Positions 18,498 to 27,424 are shown, counted from the first letter of the stretch. The stretch: DNA of 43,606 nucleotides from Burkholderiales bacterium (GCA_028693355.1 JAQUVM010000011.1:1-43606), one strand, 5' to 3'. A program made the numbers and translations. The notes: generated from the letters alone by a model not told the origin.

Positions 18498-19151
18498 TTA
18501 ACGCGTTATGTATAGCTCTAATATTCGGTTAACTGTTTCATCAACTGTCATATCAGAATTATCTAACAACTCAAATGTTGAGTCATAAGACAATGGCGCT
18601 GTACTACGCGAAGAATCTTGCTCATCCCTAGAGATAATATCTTGCAAAATCCCCTCAATTGTAGCAGTTTTATCAAATTGTTGCAACTGCTTATATCTTC
18701 TCTCGGCTCTTGTTGATGCACTAGCGGTAAGAAAAATTTTGAGTTTAGCATCAGGAAAAACAATACTCCCCATGTCTCTGCCATCAGTTACCAAGCCTGG
18801 AGTCTTTGCAAAATTACGCTGAAACTGTAGTAGTTTAGCCCTAACTTCGGCAATAGAACCATATTTTGAAGCTAGCATACCAATGTATTCATCACGTAAC
18901 TTCATAGTAACAACTTCAGAATTTAATAAAACTTCTCCGTCATTGAAACTTAAATCCATGCTATCGATTAATGCCACAATCTCATCAACATTGACATCTT
19001 TACCATTAACATTTTTATTAACCCAAAAACCAAGTGCTCGATAAATTGCCCCAGATTCTAAATAATAAAACCCTAATTTATTTGCCACTATTTTTGCAAC
19101 AGTTCCTTTACCAGATGATGCTGGTCCGTCGATAGTAATAACTGAAACCAT
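18498..19151 (-). CDS. cmk: Cytidylate kinase
   Basis: 217 residues. The P-loop GPASSGKGTVA is at the N-terminus, followed by the CMP-binding GAIYRALGF, the TDGRDMGSIVFPDA region and the RDEQDSSRSTAPL lid region. It phosphorylates CMP and dCMP. A near-perfect AAGGAG ribosome binding site precedes the ATG. It leads the cmk-rpsA-ihfB cluster and starts 8 bases after the barrel-protein gene. Secure. Confidence 0.97.
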   Translation of the reverse strand: MVSVITIDGPASSGKGTVAKIVANKLGFYYLESGAIYRALGFWVNKNVNGKDVNVDEIVALIDSMDLSFNDGEVLLNSEVVTMKLRDEYIGMLASKYGSIAEVRAKLLQFQRNFAKTPGLVTDGRDMGSIVFPDAKLKIFLTASASTRAERRYKQLQQFDKTATIEGILQDIISRDEQDSSRSTAPLSYDSTFELLDNSDMTVDETVNRILELYITR

Positions 19152-19159
19152 AACACTCC

Positions 19160-19582
19160 TTAAAATTTAAACTGAACACCACCCATTAGGAAGTTTTGCG
19201 TAACTCCGCCACTAACGGCATAATCTTCTATATTCAATCTTAAATGAGGAAGTATTGGAAAGGATACCCCAGCCCCATATAAAACTCCCATATTTGACGA
19301 TGAGAAACTATCTTGATAAGCCAGTCCAAATTTACCATAAATATCAAGTAATGGGAACGGAACTACACCTTTTACTGCGGCATCCCAAATATTAAATCCG
19401 CTACCACCAGTGTAACCACCCTCAGCTCCAATATAGTTACCAAACATATAACCCGCGTTTAAATTATATGCAGCTGTCATAGATTGAGTTGTGGTAACCC
19501 CAACATTTCCATCCACGTAAACGCCTTCCGCATAAGAAGCCCCACATAACACCATCAGTACCAAAAAAATCTTATTTTTCAT
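19160..19582 (-). CDS. Small outer-membrane beta-barrel-type protein
   Basis: 140 residues from ATG 19582, which is preceded by AGGAAGAGA at normal spacing; an upstream ATG (19615) would put 11 basic residues before the signal peptide. The signal peptide ends ASYA at about 18. The rest alternates polar and aromatic or hydrophobic residues with many Gly and Tyr, and the chain ends in Phe (VQFKF), the usual C-terminal signature for the BAM complex. This fits an OmpA/OmpW-like eight-stranded barrel. It starts upstream of cmk with an 8-base gap, so it may be co-transcribed. The specific role is unknown. Confidence 0.7.
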   Translation of the reverse strand: MKNKIFLVLMVLCGASYAEGVYVDGNVGVTTTQSMTAAYNLNAGYMFGNYIGAEGGYTGGSGFNIWDAAVKGVVPFPLLDIYGKFGLAYQDSFSSSNMGVLYGAGVSFPILPHLRLNIEDYAVSGGVTQNFLMGGVQFKF

Positions 19583-19699
19583 TGGATATCTCTTCCTTTT
19601 TAAACTATATGTCATTATTATAACGTATTTACAATATAATCCAATAAACTACTATTAATTAAAAAATAAAATCTTATACTCTCTTATGAATAAAAGATG

Positions 19700-19705
19700 T
19701 ATAAT
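19700..19705 (+). promoter_or_regulatory. Consensus -10 box before the choloylglycine-hydrolase-like gene
   Basis: TATAAT matches the consensus exactly. The -35 is weak (TTATAC at 19674, spacer 20). The box lies inside the longest possible reading of the downstream gene, which argues for the later ATG at 19742. Confidence 0.45.
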
Positions 19706-19741
19706 AATACAGAGCTAAACAAAATAAGAAAGATTAAAACC

Positions 19742-20833
19742 ATGATAAAAAAATTAGTACTTTTAATAACTGCGGCTGGATTTATTAACTCTGCAAATGC
19801 ATGTACTGCTGTAAATATAAAAGCTACTGATGGCTCTGTTGTAGCTGGACGTACAATGGAATGGACTTTCCCTATGGATTGGAATGTACTATATTATCCA
19901 GAAGGTAGTAAATTTACACTATCAGCTCCAACTGGAAGTAAATTACCAAGCAAAGAAATCACAAGTAAGTATGATGTTTTAGGGATTGATTCTGGACTTG
20001 CTAATGACACAATTTTAGAAGGACAAAATTCTGAAGGGCTTGGACTTAGTGGTAATTTCTTACCTGGATACACAGAGTATTCAGTGATTAATAAAAATGA
20101 CAAAAACTATATCTCGATAATTGATTTCGGTAGATTTGTTTTAAGTAATTATAAATCAGTTGATGAAGTACAAAAAGATATAACTAAATATAAAGTATTT
20201 GGTGAAAAATTATCTGGGGTTCCTATAGAACCAACAGTTCATTTTATGATAACTGATAGAACAGGTAAATCAATCGTAATCGAATTTATCAATGGACAAA
20301 TGAAGATATTTGATAAAAGCATCGGCATAATGACTAATTCGCCAAACTATGACTGGCACCTGACAAATATTCGCAACTATGTAAATTTAAGTAATAATGG
20401 AAATATCTCAGTGCAAAGCTCAATTTTGGGAGATGTAACTGGATTTAGTCAAGGTTCATCTGCGTTAGGGCTACCAGGCGATTACACATCTTCATCAAGA
20501 TTTGTAAAAGCTGCTTTTCTTGCCCATTACGCGAGTAAAACTAAAAATGCTAACGAAGCTGTAAATTTAGTAGATCATATCCTAAATACAGTTGACATAC
20601 CCGTTGGTATTATTGCTAGCCAAGAAAATGGCCAAATGTTCCATGATTATACACAATGGGTTGCAATTAAAGACTTAGCAAATAACCAGTTAAATTTTGC
20701 TGATTACTCTCATCGTGCTAATTTTATAAAAATTGATATGAATAAATTAAAAGGTAGTAAAGAAATATCTATACCAATTTCTAAATTACAATATCCAAAC
20801 GCAGATATTACCACCTCACTTATAGCTAAATAA
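19742..20833 (+). CDS. Choloylglycine hydrolase / penicillin V acylase family protein, exported
   Basis: 363 residues. The signal peptide (1-20, ending ANA) leaves Cys21 as the new N-terminus, the nucleophile of this Ntn-hydrolase family. Mature Arg17 lies in GRTMEW, MTNSPNYDWHLTN carries the oxyanion Asn, and SSRF matches the conserved Arg. Mature residue 20 is Glu where bile salt hydrolases and most acylases have Asp. Exported Gram-negative members cut penicillin V or N-acyl-homoserine lactones, but the substrate here is unknown. I chose ATG 19742 from the signal peptide and the TATAAT upstream. It is a single gene with its own terminator. Confidence 0.87.
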   Translation: MIKKLVLLITAAGFINSANACTAVNIKATDGSVVAGRTMEWTFPMDWNVLYYPEGSKFTLSAPTGSKLPSKEITSKYDVLGIDSGLANDTILEGQNSEGLGLSGNFLPGYTEYSVINKNDKNYISIIDFGRFVLSNYKSVDEVQKDITKYKVFGEKLSGVPIEPTVHFMITDRTGKSIVIEFINGQMKIFDKSIGIMTNSPNYDWHLTNIRNYVNLSNNGNISVQSSILGDVTGFSQGSSALGLPGDYTSSSRFVKAAFLAHYASKTKNANEAVNLVDHILNTVDIPVGIIASQENGQMFHDYTQWVAIKDLANNQLNFADYSHRANFIKIDMNKLKGSKEISIPISKLQYPNADITTSLIAK

Positions 20834-20835
20834 AT

Positions 20836-20868
20836 AAAAAACACCATATAAAAATATGGTGTTTTTTT
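20836..20868. terminator. Bidirectional terminator after the choloylglycine-hydrolase-like gene
   Basis: The stem CACCATAT / ATATGGTG is flanked by A-run and T-run. It also serves the sucCD transcript coming from the right. Confidence 0.92.
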
Positions 20869-20884
20869 AAATCACTTACATATC

Positions 20885-21010
20885 AATACTCGAAGTATTT
20901 CATTCTTGGGCTAGGCTTACTGATAAAACTGCGACGACGTGTACACATTAGTACACGAGAAGTAGTTTAAGAAGTACAACAACTCCCAAGAATGAAAGAC
21001 AAAGAGTATT
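20885..21010. repeat. 126-bp near-palindromic element at the sucD stop codon (element 1)
   Basis: Two 60-base arms flank a 6-base loop (20945-20950). The outer 26 positions match at 22, including a perfect 13-bp block (20898-20910 with 20985-20997). The innermost 7 bp (CGTGTAC / GTACACG) are also perfect, and the middle is bulged. The right end overlaps the sucD stop codon by 2 bases. The core CGAC-stem-AGAAG recurs in the element at 21956-22057. Confidence 0.85.
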
Positions 21011-21890
21011 ACATGCCTTTTGATTTTAATAGTTCTAACATGGTAGTCCCTAGTTCAGCTGGTGAACGAGTATAAGCAATACCTGCTTTTTCAAAAGCGG
21101 CAAACTTCTCTTCTGCAGTTCCTTTACCACCTGAAATAATCGCACCAGCATGACCCATACGTTTACCAGCAGGAGCTGTAACACCTGCAATATAACCAAC
21201 AACAGGTTTAGTTACATGAGCTTTAACATATTCAGCAGCTTCTTCTTCAGCAGTACCACCAATTTCACCAATCATAATAATTGCTTCTGTTTGTGGATCT
21301 TCTTGGAATAGTTTTAACGCATCAATATGAGAAGTTCCTGGAATTGGATCTCCACCAATACCAATACAAGTAGACTGACCTAAACCTAATTTAGTTGTTT
21401 GAGCAACAGCTTCATATGTTAATGTACCTGAACGTGACACAATACCGATTTTACCTGGTAAATGAATGTGGCCTGGCATAATACCAATTTTACATTCCCC
21501 TGGTGTAATAATACCAGGACAATTTGGACCGATTATGCGTGTAGCACTACTTTCAGCATAACGCTTAACTTTTAACATATCTAATGTTGGTACACCTTCA
21601 GTAATAATAACTAAAAGAGGAACACCTGCATCAATTGCCTCAATAGCTGAATCTAATACAAATGGAGCAGGAACATAAATAACTGAAGCATCTGCCCCAG
21701 TCTCAGCTACTGCTTCACGCATCGTATTAAATACTGGAAGATTTAAATGCGTAGTACCGCCTTTACCAGGAGTAACACCGCCGACAACTTTTGTGCCATA
21801 AGCTAAAGCTTGTTCTGAATGGAATGTACCATTTTTACCAGTAAAACCTTGCACCAAAACTTTGGTATTTTTATTAACTAAAACACTCAT
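21009..21890 (-). CDS. sucD: Succinyl-CoA synthetase subunit alpha
   Basis: 293 residues. The N-terminal CoA-binding fold has [34 protein letters not shown] follows, with [10 protein letters not shown] next. The phosphohistidine motif is [15 protein letters not shown]. It makes ATP or GTP from succinyl-CoA in the TCA cycle together with SucC. GGATAAAGA serves as ribosome binding site. The 165-base gap to sucC, which holds a palindromic element, is longer than usual for this pair. sucA and sucB are not nearby. Secure. Confidence 0.98.
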   Translation of the reverse strand: MSVLVNKNTKVLVQGFTGKNGTFHSEQALAYGTKVVGGVTPGKGGTTHLNLPVFNTMREAVAETGADASVIYVPAPFVLDSAIEAIDAGVPLLVIITEGVPTLDMLKVKRYAESSATRIIGPNCPGIITPGECKIGIMPGHIHLPGKIGIVSRSGTLTYEAVAQTTKLGLGQSTCIGIGGDPIPGTSHIDALKLFQEDPQTEAIIMIGEIGGTAEEEAAEYVKAHVTKPVVGYIAGVTAPAGKRMGHAGAIISGGKGTAEEKFAAFEKAGIAYTRSPAELGTTMLELLKSKGM

Positions 21891-21955
21891 TCTTTATCCT
21901 TTAATTTTGCTTATATAATTATTTCAATTATATGCTTTTTATCTTAATTTTGTTT

Positions 21956-22057
21956 AACTATTAAAATACGCAGCAAGAGCAAGGCAAAAGGTGTCGACAT
22001 GTAGTACAACTACATTAGAAGCCTTTTAACACAGCTATTGCAAGGCATTTTATAGTT
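21956..22057. repeat. 102-bp near-palindromic element between sucC and sucD (element 2)
   Basis: The arms match imperfectly (AACTAT, AAAAT, GCAA-AGC, AAAAGG blocks) and close on a perfect 7-bp stem ATGTAGT-aca-ACTACAT (21999-22015). The core is CGAC (21995-21998), stem, then AGAAG (22017-22021), the same frame as element 1 with different stem bases. The right end overlaps the sucC stop by 2 bases. Confidence 0.78.
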
Positions 22058-23219
22058 ATTGTAGTGTTGCTACAACTTTCTGAGCGGCATCTGCCAATCC
22101 CTCTGCAGGAATCAACGCTAGACCAGAATCTTTTAATAATTTAGAACCAAGCTCAGCATTGTTACCTTCTAAACGAACAACAACTGGCACAGTTACATTT
22201 ACTTCTTTAACGGCATCAATAATAGCTTCAGCAATCATATCGCAACGTACGATACCACCAAAGATATTAATTAAAACCGCTTTAACTGCATCATCAGCTA
22301 ATATTAATTTGAATGCTTCAATAACACGAGCTTTAGTAGCACCACCACCAACATCTAAGAAGTTTGCAGGTTGTCCACCATAAAGCTTAATAATATCCAT
22401 AGTTGCCATAGCAAGACCAGCGCCATTTACCATGCAGCCAATATTACCTTCTAAAGCAACATAGTTTAAATCAAACTCAGAAGCTTTTAATTCGCGTTCA
22501 TTTTCTTGAGATTTATCACGTAAAGATAATAAATCTGCATGACGGAATAATGCATTAGAGTCTAAATTAATTTTAGCATCTACACATACTAATTCACCGT
22601 TCTCACGAACAGCTAGAGGATTAATTTCAAATAAAGCAAAATCATTTTCAACAAATGCAAGATACGCACCCATCATCATTTTTACAAAATTAGTAATCTG
22701 ATCACCAGATAAGCCTAATTGGAACGCAACATCACGAGCTTGACACGGTTGTAATCCTACTAATGGATCAACAATAACTTTTAAGATTTTTTCTGGTGTA
22801 TCATGAGCAACTTTTTCAATCTCAACTCCACCTTCAGTTGATGCCATAAATGTAATACGACGGCTTGAGCGGTCAACTACAGCACCTAAATATAATTCAC
22901 GAGAAACCGGATACAAATCTTCTGATACATATACAGAATTTACAGGCTGCCCATTAGCATCAGTTTGATAAGTAACTAAATTTTTACCAATTAAACCACC
23001 AGCAACTTCGCTAGCTTCTTCACGAGATTTAACTACTTTCACTCCACCAGCTTTTCCACGTCCACCAGCATGTACCTGTGCTTTAACCACAGCAAATTTA
23101 CCACCTAATTGATCATAAGCTGTTGCTGCTTCTGCTGCTGTATTTGCCAAAACCCCTGTTTGCACTCGCAAACCATAACGAGCCAACAATTCTTTGGCTT
23201 GATATTCATGTAAATTCAT
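22056..23219 (-). CDS. sucC: Succinyl-CoA synthetase subunit beta
   Basis: 387 residues, the standard length. [16 protein letters not shown] opens the ATP-grasp domain, [15 protein letters not shown] is the nucleotide site, and the C-terminal domain carries [10 protein letters not shown] and [14 protein letters not shown]. The ribosome binding site is GGATGAGAC. It pairs with sucD downstream. Secure. Confidence 0.98.
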   Translation of the reverse strand: MNLHEYQAKELLARYGLRVQTGVLANTAAEAATAYDQLGGKFAVVKAQVHAGGRGKAGGVKVVKSREEASEVAGGLIGKNLVTYQTDANGQPVNSVYVSEDLYPVSRELYLGAVVDRSSRRITFMASTEGGVEIEKVAHDTPEKILKVIVDPLVGLQPCQARDVAFQLGLSGDQITNFVKMMMGAYLAFVENDFALFEINPLAVRENGELVCVDAKINLDSNALFRHADLLSLRDKSQENERELKASEFDLNYVALEGNIGCMVNGAGLAMATMDIIKLYGGQPANFLDVGGGATKARVIEAFKLILADDAVKAVLINIFGGIVRCDMIAEAIIDAVKEVNVTVPVVVRLEGNNAELGSKLLKDSGLALIPAEGLADAAQKVVATLQ

Positions 23220-23266
23220 GTCTCATCCTTATTGATTAGATTTAAAAACCCTGTTATTTTACCATA

Positions 23267-24097
23267 TTATTGATTTACTGTAATTATAGATGCCTGATTT
23301 TTCTCATAATCATAGTTTTTAAGCAGCTTTATTTCTTTTTGCGCAGAGATGAACGGAGCATTTGTCACGCTAAACTCTCCCTGAAAAGGCTTATCCATTT
23401 CTAGAATTAACCACGTTGAAGAGCTTATTATCCAATTTTGGCTCATAATTATAAATAGCGTAAATTTAAAACTTCTCGTATCTATAAAACCAGTCCAAAA
23501 ACATCCTACCATAATCATCGTGACAAAGAAAAACAGAAGAGGCCCCGTCAAATTACCAGCTACATAACTTAAACGGTTCTCGCGATAATCAGAAAGCTCA
23601 GATAGATGAGTTAAAATACGGTTGTACCTTAGCTCTGAAGATAAATTTGCTGATGGTTCATAAGAATAAATAGACAATACTAAGTCACGATAGCAATCAG
23701 TAACTTTTTGATTATATTCACCTTTTGCCAAACTACTATACTCAGAATCAATAACTAAGTTCAAATAGTTTGATAATTTGTTTTCTAGTATATTTCTAGG
23801 TTCTTTGGGAAAAGAATCTAAATCATTATATAGCTGTACTATTGCATTAGACTCTTTAATTGTTGTTTGCTTTAAAGCCCCAAGATTACTCCAATTTGTC
23901 ACAATCCAAAATGTAATAAAAACAGTACTAAAAAACAAAACAGTTTGCCAAACTATTTTAGTAACAATATCTTTATTATCAAGGCGTAATAAATACTTCC
24001 TCTGGAACCAAAAGCCAAATAAACTAATTGAGTTACAAATAACGAATAGTAATAACAATGCCAAATAAACAGGCAAATTATAAAAAATAACTGGCAT
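23267..24097 (-). CDS. DUF4239 (bestrophin-like) membrane protein
   Basis: 276 residues with two hydrophobic segments near the N-terminus (about 8-30 and 45-67) and two near 185-230. Between them is a helical soluble stretch (about 75-180) with conserved-looking Asn/Leu/Tyr. EMDKPFQGEFSV near 240 is the DRPFxG-type motif of DUF4239. Family members are often called bestrophin-like, but no channel activity is established for them. It is the third gene of a tight operon (gaps 14 and 9 bases) and has a poor ribosome binding site, so coupled translation is likely. Confidence 0.7.
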   Translation of the reverse strand: MPVIFYNLPVYLALLLLFVICNSISLFGFWFQRKYLLRLDNKDIVTKIVWQTVLFFSTVFITFWIVTNWSNLGALKQTTIKESNAIVQLYNDLDSFPKEPRNILENKLSNYLNLVIDSEYSSLAKGEYNQKVTDCYRDLVLSIYSYEPSANLSSELRYNRILTHLSELSDYRENRLSYVAGNLTGPLLFFFVTMIMVGCFWTGFIDTRSFKFTLFIIMSQNWIISSSTWLILEMDKPFQGEFSVTNAPFISAQKEIKLLKNYDYEKNQASIITVNQ

Positions 24098-24106
24098 ATC
24101 TTGAAA

Positions 24107-24517
24107 CTAAAAATATAGAGTTACAATAACTTGACTCATATTATATGATACTTGCTCAGTATCTTTAAGTTCTAAATAATCCATAGTAACTTGTTGTGAT
24201 GTAGTTTGTTGCAAGTAGTTTTGTATTTTTTTAGCTAACGATTGCATTTTTTTAGGATAGCTAACAACAACTTTTTTTACTACTCCATTTTTCATTTTAT
24301 CAGCAATATCAGAAAGCTGAGTTTGATCATAATTCACAAAAAAAACTGGCGCCCAACCACCTACCATCTTATTTTCACTATTCGAAGGTGTCGCGGCACT
24401 TTCTTCAACTGAAATTGCACTTTCTTCATTAGGAGTATTATGACTTGCAACAACACTCTTAGTTGCACACGAACAAACTATATATGCAACTAAAGCACTA
24501 AGTAATACTTTTTTCAC
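24107..24517 (-). CDS. Predicted lipoprotein of unknown function
   Basis: 136 residues starting from GTG with a strong AGGGGA ribosome binding site. The signal peptide ends in VCSC, a plausible though unusual lipobox with a Cys at -2. A Ser/Glu-rich linker (about 25-50) leads to a small alpha/beta-looking domain (about 52-136). No family is recognised. It is the middle gene between a small exported protein and the DUF4239 membrane protein, so it may work at the membrane with them. Confidence 0.6.
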   Translation of the reverse strand: MKKVLLSALVAYIVCSCATKSVVASHNTPNEESAISVEESAATPSNSENKMVGGWAPVFFVNYDQTQLSDIADKMKNGVVKKVVVSYPKKMQSLAKKIQNYLQQTTSQQVTMDYLELKDTEQVSYNMSQVIVTLYF

Positions 24518-24531
24518 GCTAAATCCCCTAA

Positions 24532-24846
24532 TTATTCATCTTTTTCAAATCTAACTCGCCCATTTACTGTTTCCAAATAAACTTTGGCACTACTTTTAAC
24601 TATTTTACATTCACTAAACTGATCATTAATACAAACTCGTACTAGATCATTATTTATCTTAACTGCACTCACATTAAACATACTTCTTAGCAATGGCGAT
24701 GTTAACAAATCATCCGCCAAAAATGCGCCGTGCTGCTCCAACCCACTATCAAAAGAAGTAGATTGAACTCCAAAACCACTTGCACCAGCATACAAACTCT
24801 TACCAATGCAAAATGACATAAAAAATAATACAAAAATTTTATTCAT
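24532..24846 (-). CDS. Small exported protein of unknown function
   Basis: 104 residues with a signal peptide ending SLYA (about 20). Two Cys lie close together (CINDQFSEC) and could form a disulfide in the periplasm. I recognise no family. It is the first gene of the three-gene operon ending in the DUF4239 protein. Upstream lie two inverted repeats that could be operators or the end of the pyrD transcript. Confidence 0.6.
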   Translation of the reverse strand: MNKIFVLFFMSFCIGKSLYAGASGFGVQSTSFDSGLEQHGAFLADDLLTSPLLRSMFNVSAVKINNDLVRVCINDQFSECKIVKSSAKVYLETVNGRVRFEKDE

Positions 24847-24876
24847 TTTCTCTAACCAACCATAAACTATTTTAAC

Positions 24877-24942
24877 TAGACCTAGTCTATTACAACAGAA
24901 AATCTAAACACATTCCATATATAAAAAATGCATTTAGATTTT
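24877..24942. promoter_or_regulatory. Inverted repeats upstream of the DUF4239 operon
   Basis: There are two structures: TAGAC-cta-GTCTA (24877-24889) and AAAATCTAAA...TTTAGATTTT (24899-24942, 10-bp arms with a further CATT/AATG pairing). They lie 30-95 bases before the first start codon of the operon. Their function is unknown. Confidence 0.4.
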
Positions 24943-25023
24943 ATAGTCGCAACTAATAAATCTATTAACCACCCAGAATTCTAACATAGCAACTCTCTAT
25001 CATTATTAGCTAACATCAATAAA

Positions 25024-25070
25024 ATTAATAAAAACACCTATTGACAATTTCAATAGGCGTTTTTATTAAT
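25024..25070. terminator. Long bidirectional hairpin terminator at the pyrD stop
   Basis: Arms of 21 bases have one mismatch and a 5-base loop. The pyrD stop codon (25066-25068) lies inside the arm. Confidence 0.85.
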
Positions 25071-26163
25071 TCCTAAATAGTGAAGAATATACGTCATCTC
25101 CAAATTTATCATATGCGTTAAAAAAACCAGTGTACCACTGTGTTAAGCTACACCCACATTGTTCAGATTGTACAATATCAGCGCTGTTTTCAATACCTCC
25201 AGAACGGATAATATGGAACTCACGATTTAAGTGCATTTTAGCTACAATCCTAGCCGCAATTATACAAATCTGTAAAGAATTATCTTTTAAAACTCTACCA
25301 CTAAGTCCACCGCCGAATGTTTCAGTAAAATACTCAAACAAAAGTTTGTCATTTCCACTAACATTTGAACTATACCTTTTATAGTTTGTAGATGTATTAC
25401 CTAGATTTATACCATCAAAGCCAAGTTGAATAATTTTTGGTAATAATTCCTCGATAATTGCTTGAGTTAAATCATTTGATAATTTGACAATTACAGGTAG
25501 ATGACGATTACGATTTTTTAAAAATTTTTCAGCTATAATAGTTAATCTTGGAATTATGCTTCCACCACCGTTTTTAACATTTGGACAAGATTCATTAACC
25601 TCGATAAAATCAATTTGTTTATTTTCTTGATATAAAAATAAACTCGCAACTAACTTCTCCATGCCTTCATCTTCAGAAAAATCTGGCGAACGCATAACGC
25701 TCCACCCAATTGGGCAACCCACTACCTTATTATTAGTAATAACTAATTTGCTTAAATATTCATCGCCATAATTTGGTAGACCAAGCCAATTAACTGCAAT
25801 ATTAGAGTTTGGTAATGTGATAAATGGTAATTTTATACCGTGTTTTTCATTTCCATTCCGAGGATTAGCAGTAGATGTACCACCAATATATGCTCCTGCA
25901 CCCATAGCAGCCACAACATCATAACCTTCACCATTTTTAAACATTCCCGCAGAATTCATAATTGGAGAACGAAATTCAATACCCCATAATCTACGAGAAT
26001 ACTTCTTATCAGGAATAAACGATGTTTTTAAGCTCTGATTAGCAAATTTGCGCATAAAAAAAGCACGACCCAATGATGCAGCTTTTATTTGCTGTTTTTC
26101 TGAAAGTAACTCCAAAAGAAATTGAGCACGATGATACATTTTAGTTAGTATTGATAATTGCAT
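25066..26163 (-). CDS. pyrD: Dihydroorotate dehydrogenase-family protein
   Basis: 365 residues from ATG 26163, one base after the pyrC stop; a TTG at 26184 would overlap pyrC. An N-terminal helical part (about 1-55), as in membrane-bound class 2 enzymes, precedes the FMN TIM barrel with MNSAGMFKNGEGYD. The C-terminal FMN phosphate site includes IIRSGGI and SLTQWYTGFF. The active-site segment reads NESCPN (Cys193), with Cys as in class 1 enzymes rather than the Ser of class 2 (SSPNT). It should oxidise dihydroorotate to orotate. Being adjacent to pyrC supports the pathway. The electron acceptor is uncertain. Confidence 0.82.
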   Translation of the reverse strand: MQLSILTKMYHRAQFLLELLSEKQQIKAASLGRAFFMRKFANQSLKTSFIPDKKYSRRLWGIEFRSPIMNSAGMFKNGEGYDVVAAMGAGAYIGGTSTANPRNGNEKHGIKLPFITLPNSNIAVNWLGLPNYGDEYLSKLVITNNKVVGCPIGWSVMRSPDFSEDEGMEKLVASLFLYQENKQIDFIEVNESCPNVKNGGGSIIPRLTIIAEKFLKNRNRHLPVIVKLSNDLTQAIIEELLPKIIQLGFDGINLGNTSTNYKRYSSNVSGNDKLLFEYFTETFGGGLSGRVLKDNSLQICIIAARIVAKMHLNREFHIIRSGGIENSADIVQSEQCGCSLTQWYTGFFNAYDKFGDDVYSSLFRN

Positions 26164-26164
26164 C

Positions 26165-27388
26165 TTAAATTTTTTCACAATCAATTAATCTATTTTGTGT
26201 AAAAACAAAGCGAGGAAAGCCAATTAATTCCATGCCAACAAATGGAGTCCATTTACATTTAGTTGCCATGTTTTCATCAGTTAAAATCTTTGATGTAACG
26301 ATATCTACCAAGACCAAATCATCATTTTTAGCTAAAGAAAATATTTTTTGTGGATTCGCATGCGTTAATTCAATAACTTTCGATAGTTTAACCTTATTTT
26401 GTTTCCATGCAGTTAACATCAGAGGTAATGTTGTTTCAATGCCTGGTACTCCTGATGGGCATTTACATAAAGGTTGCTCTTTTTCTCCAAGCTTATGAGG
26501 GGCATGGTCAGACCCTATTGTATCAATTACCCCATCATTTAGTGCATTCCATAATATATCTTGGTCATTTTTTGTACGTAATGGTGGATTCATTTTTCCA
26601 CGCCCATTTAAAGTTGGATACATACTTTCATCCAAAAATAAATAATGTGGGCAAGTTTCAACAAATACTGGTAAACCACGTTCTTTGGCTTTTTTAACTA
26701 ACTCTAACTCACCAATAGTACTTAAATGAAGAATATAGGAAGTAACACCGTAAATCTCAGTAAGTTTGATAACTAAATCAACTGCTTTTACTGCTGCTTC
26801 TGGCTCACGAATAATAGAATGATATTTAAAATCAGTTTCATCTGCATATTTAGCTGCATTATTACGAATAATTAACTCATCTTCAGCATGAAGTGCAATA
26901 ATTAAGCCGTGCACTTTTGCTAATGCATAAATAGCATGCAGTGAACTTTCATCATCCATTAATAAATCACCTGTTGATGCACCCATAAATACTTTTATAC
27001 CAACTATGTCATCTTTTACTTTTACTATTTCATGAAACTGATTTTTATCAGCACCAAAAAATAATTTATATCTTAATGGCATATCTACTTCAGATAATTG
27101 TTGATTAATAATCTGAAATTTATTATCTAAGCGTTCTTTGGTAGTAGTTGCAGGCTTAGTATTTGGCATATCAAATACGGTTGTATAACCGCCTTTTATA
27201 GCTGCAATTGAAGCATGTTGCCAATCTTCTTTATCTTCAAGCCCTGGCACACGAAAATGTACATGAGGATCAATCAATCCCGGCAGAGCCAATAAATTGC
27301 TGCCATCAATCGTGATATCTTCATGATATTCGCGAGTTATAGTTTTTCGAGTTTCATCAGGCATTAATACGTTGTTTATAGTAATCAT
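26165..27388 (-). CDS. pyrC: Dihydroorotase, class I type
   Basis: 407 residues of the amidohydrolase superfamily. Metal ligands are visible in GLIDPHVHFR, the carboxylated-Lys region GIKVFMGAS, ALHAEDE, LHLST and IGSDHAPH. It cyclises carbamoyl-aspartate to dihydroorotate in pyrimidine synthesis. The length and motif order fit the class I (Gram-positive-like) enzyme rather than the shorter class II form of E. coli. Allantoinase is the main alternative, but linkage to pyrD argues against it. GGATG precedes ATG 27388. Confidence 0.92.
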   Translation of the reverse strand: MITINNVLMPDETRKTITREYHEDITIDGSNLLALPGLIDPHVHFRVPGLEDKEDWQHASIAAIKGGYTTVFDMPNTKPATTTKERLDNKFQIINQQLSEVDMPLRYKLFFGADKNQFHEIVKVKDDIVGIKVFMGASTGDLLMDDESSLHAIYALAKVHGLIIALHAEDELIIRNNAAKYADETDFKYHSIIREPEAAVKAVDLVIKLTEIYGVTSYILHLSTIGELELVKKAKERGLPVFVETCPHYLFLDESMYPTLNGRGKMNPPLRTKNDQDILWNALNDGVIDTIGSDHAPHKLGEKEQPLCKCPSGVPGIETTLPLMLTAWKQNKVKLSKVIELTHANPQKIFSLAKNDDLVLVDIVTSKILTDENMATKCKWTPFVGMELIGFPRFVFTQNRLIDCEKI

Positions 27389-27424
27389 TTATTAGCATCC
27401 AAATTTAGTAGTATCATAGTAATA

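Noticed and set aside
18563..18784. Minus-strand second frame inside cmk
   Set aside because: It is a shadow of cmk in another frame.
20885..22057. The palindromes as simple Rho-independent terminators
   Set aside because: The arms are too long and bulged and no T-run follows. A proper terminator for sucD lies at 20836-20868.
24107..24846. Secretion-system parts (DotD- or T6SS-like lipoprotein)
   Set aside because: Only size and signal peptide are similar; no motif supports it.
26232..26697. Plus-strand frames inside pyrC
   Set aside because: They are antisense to metal-site motifs of dihydroorotase; no coding signals.
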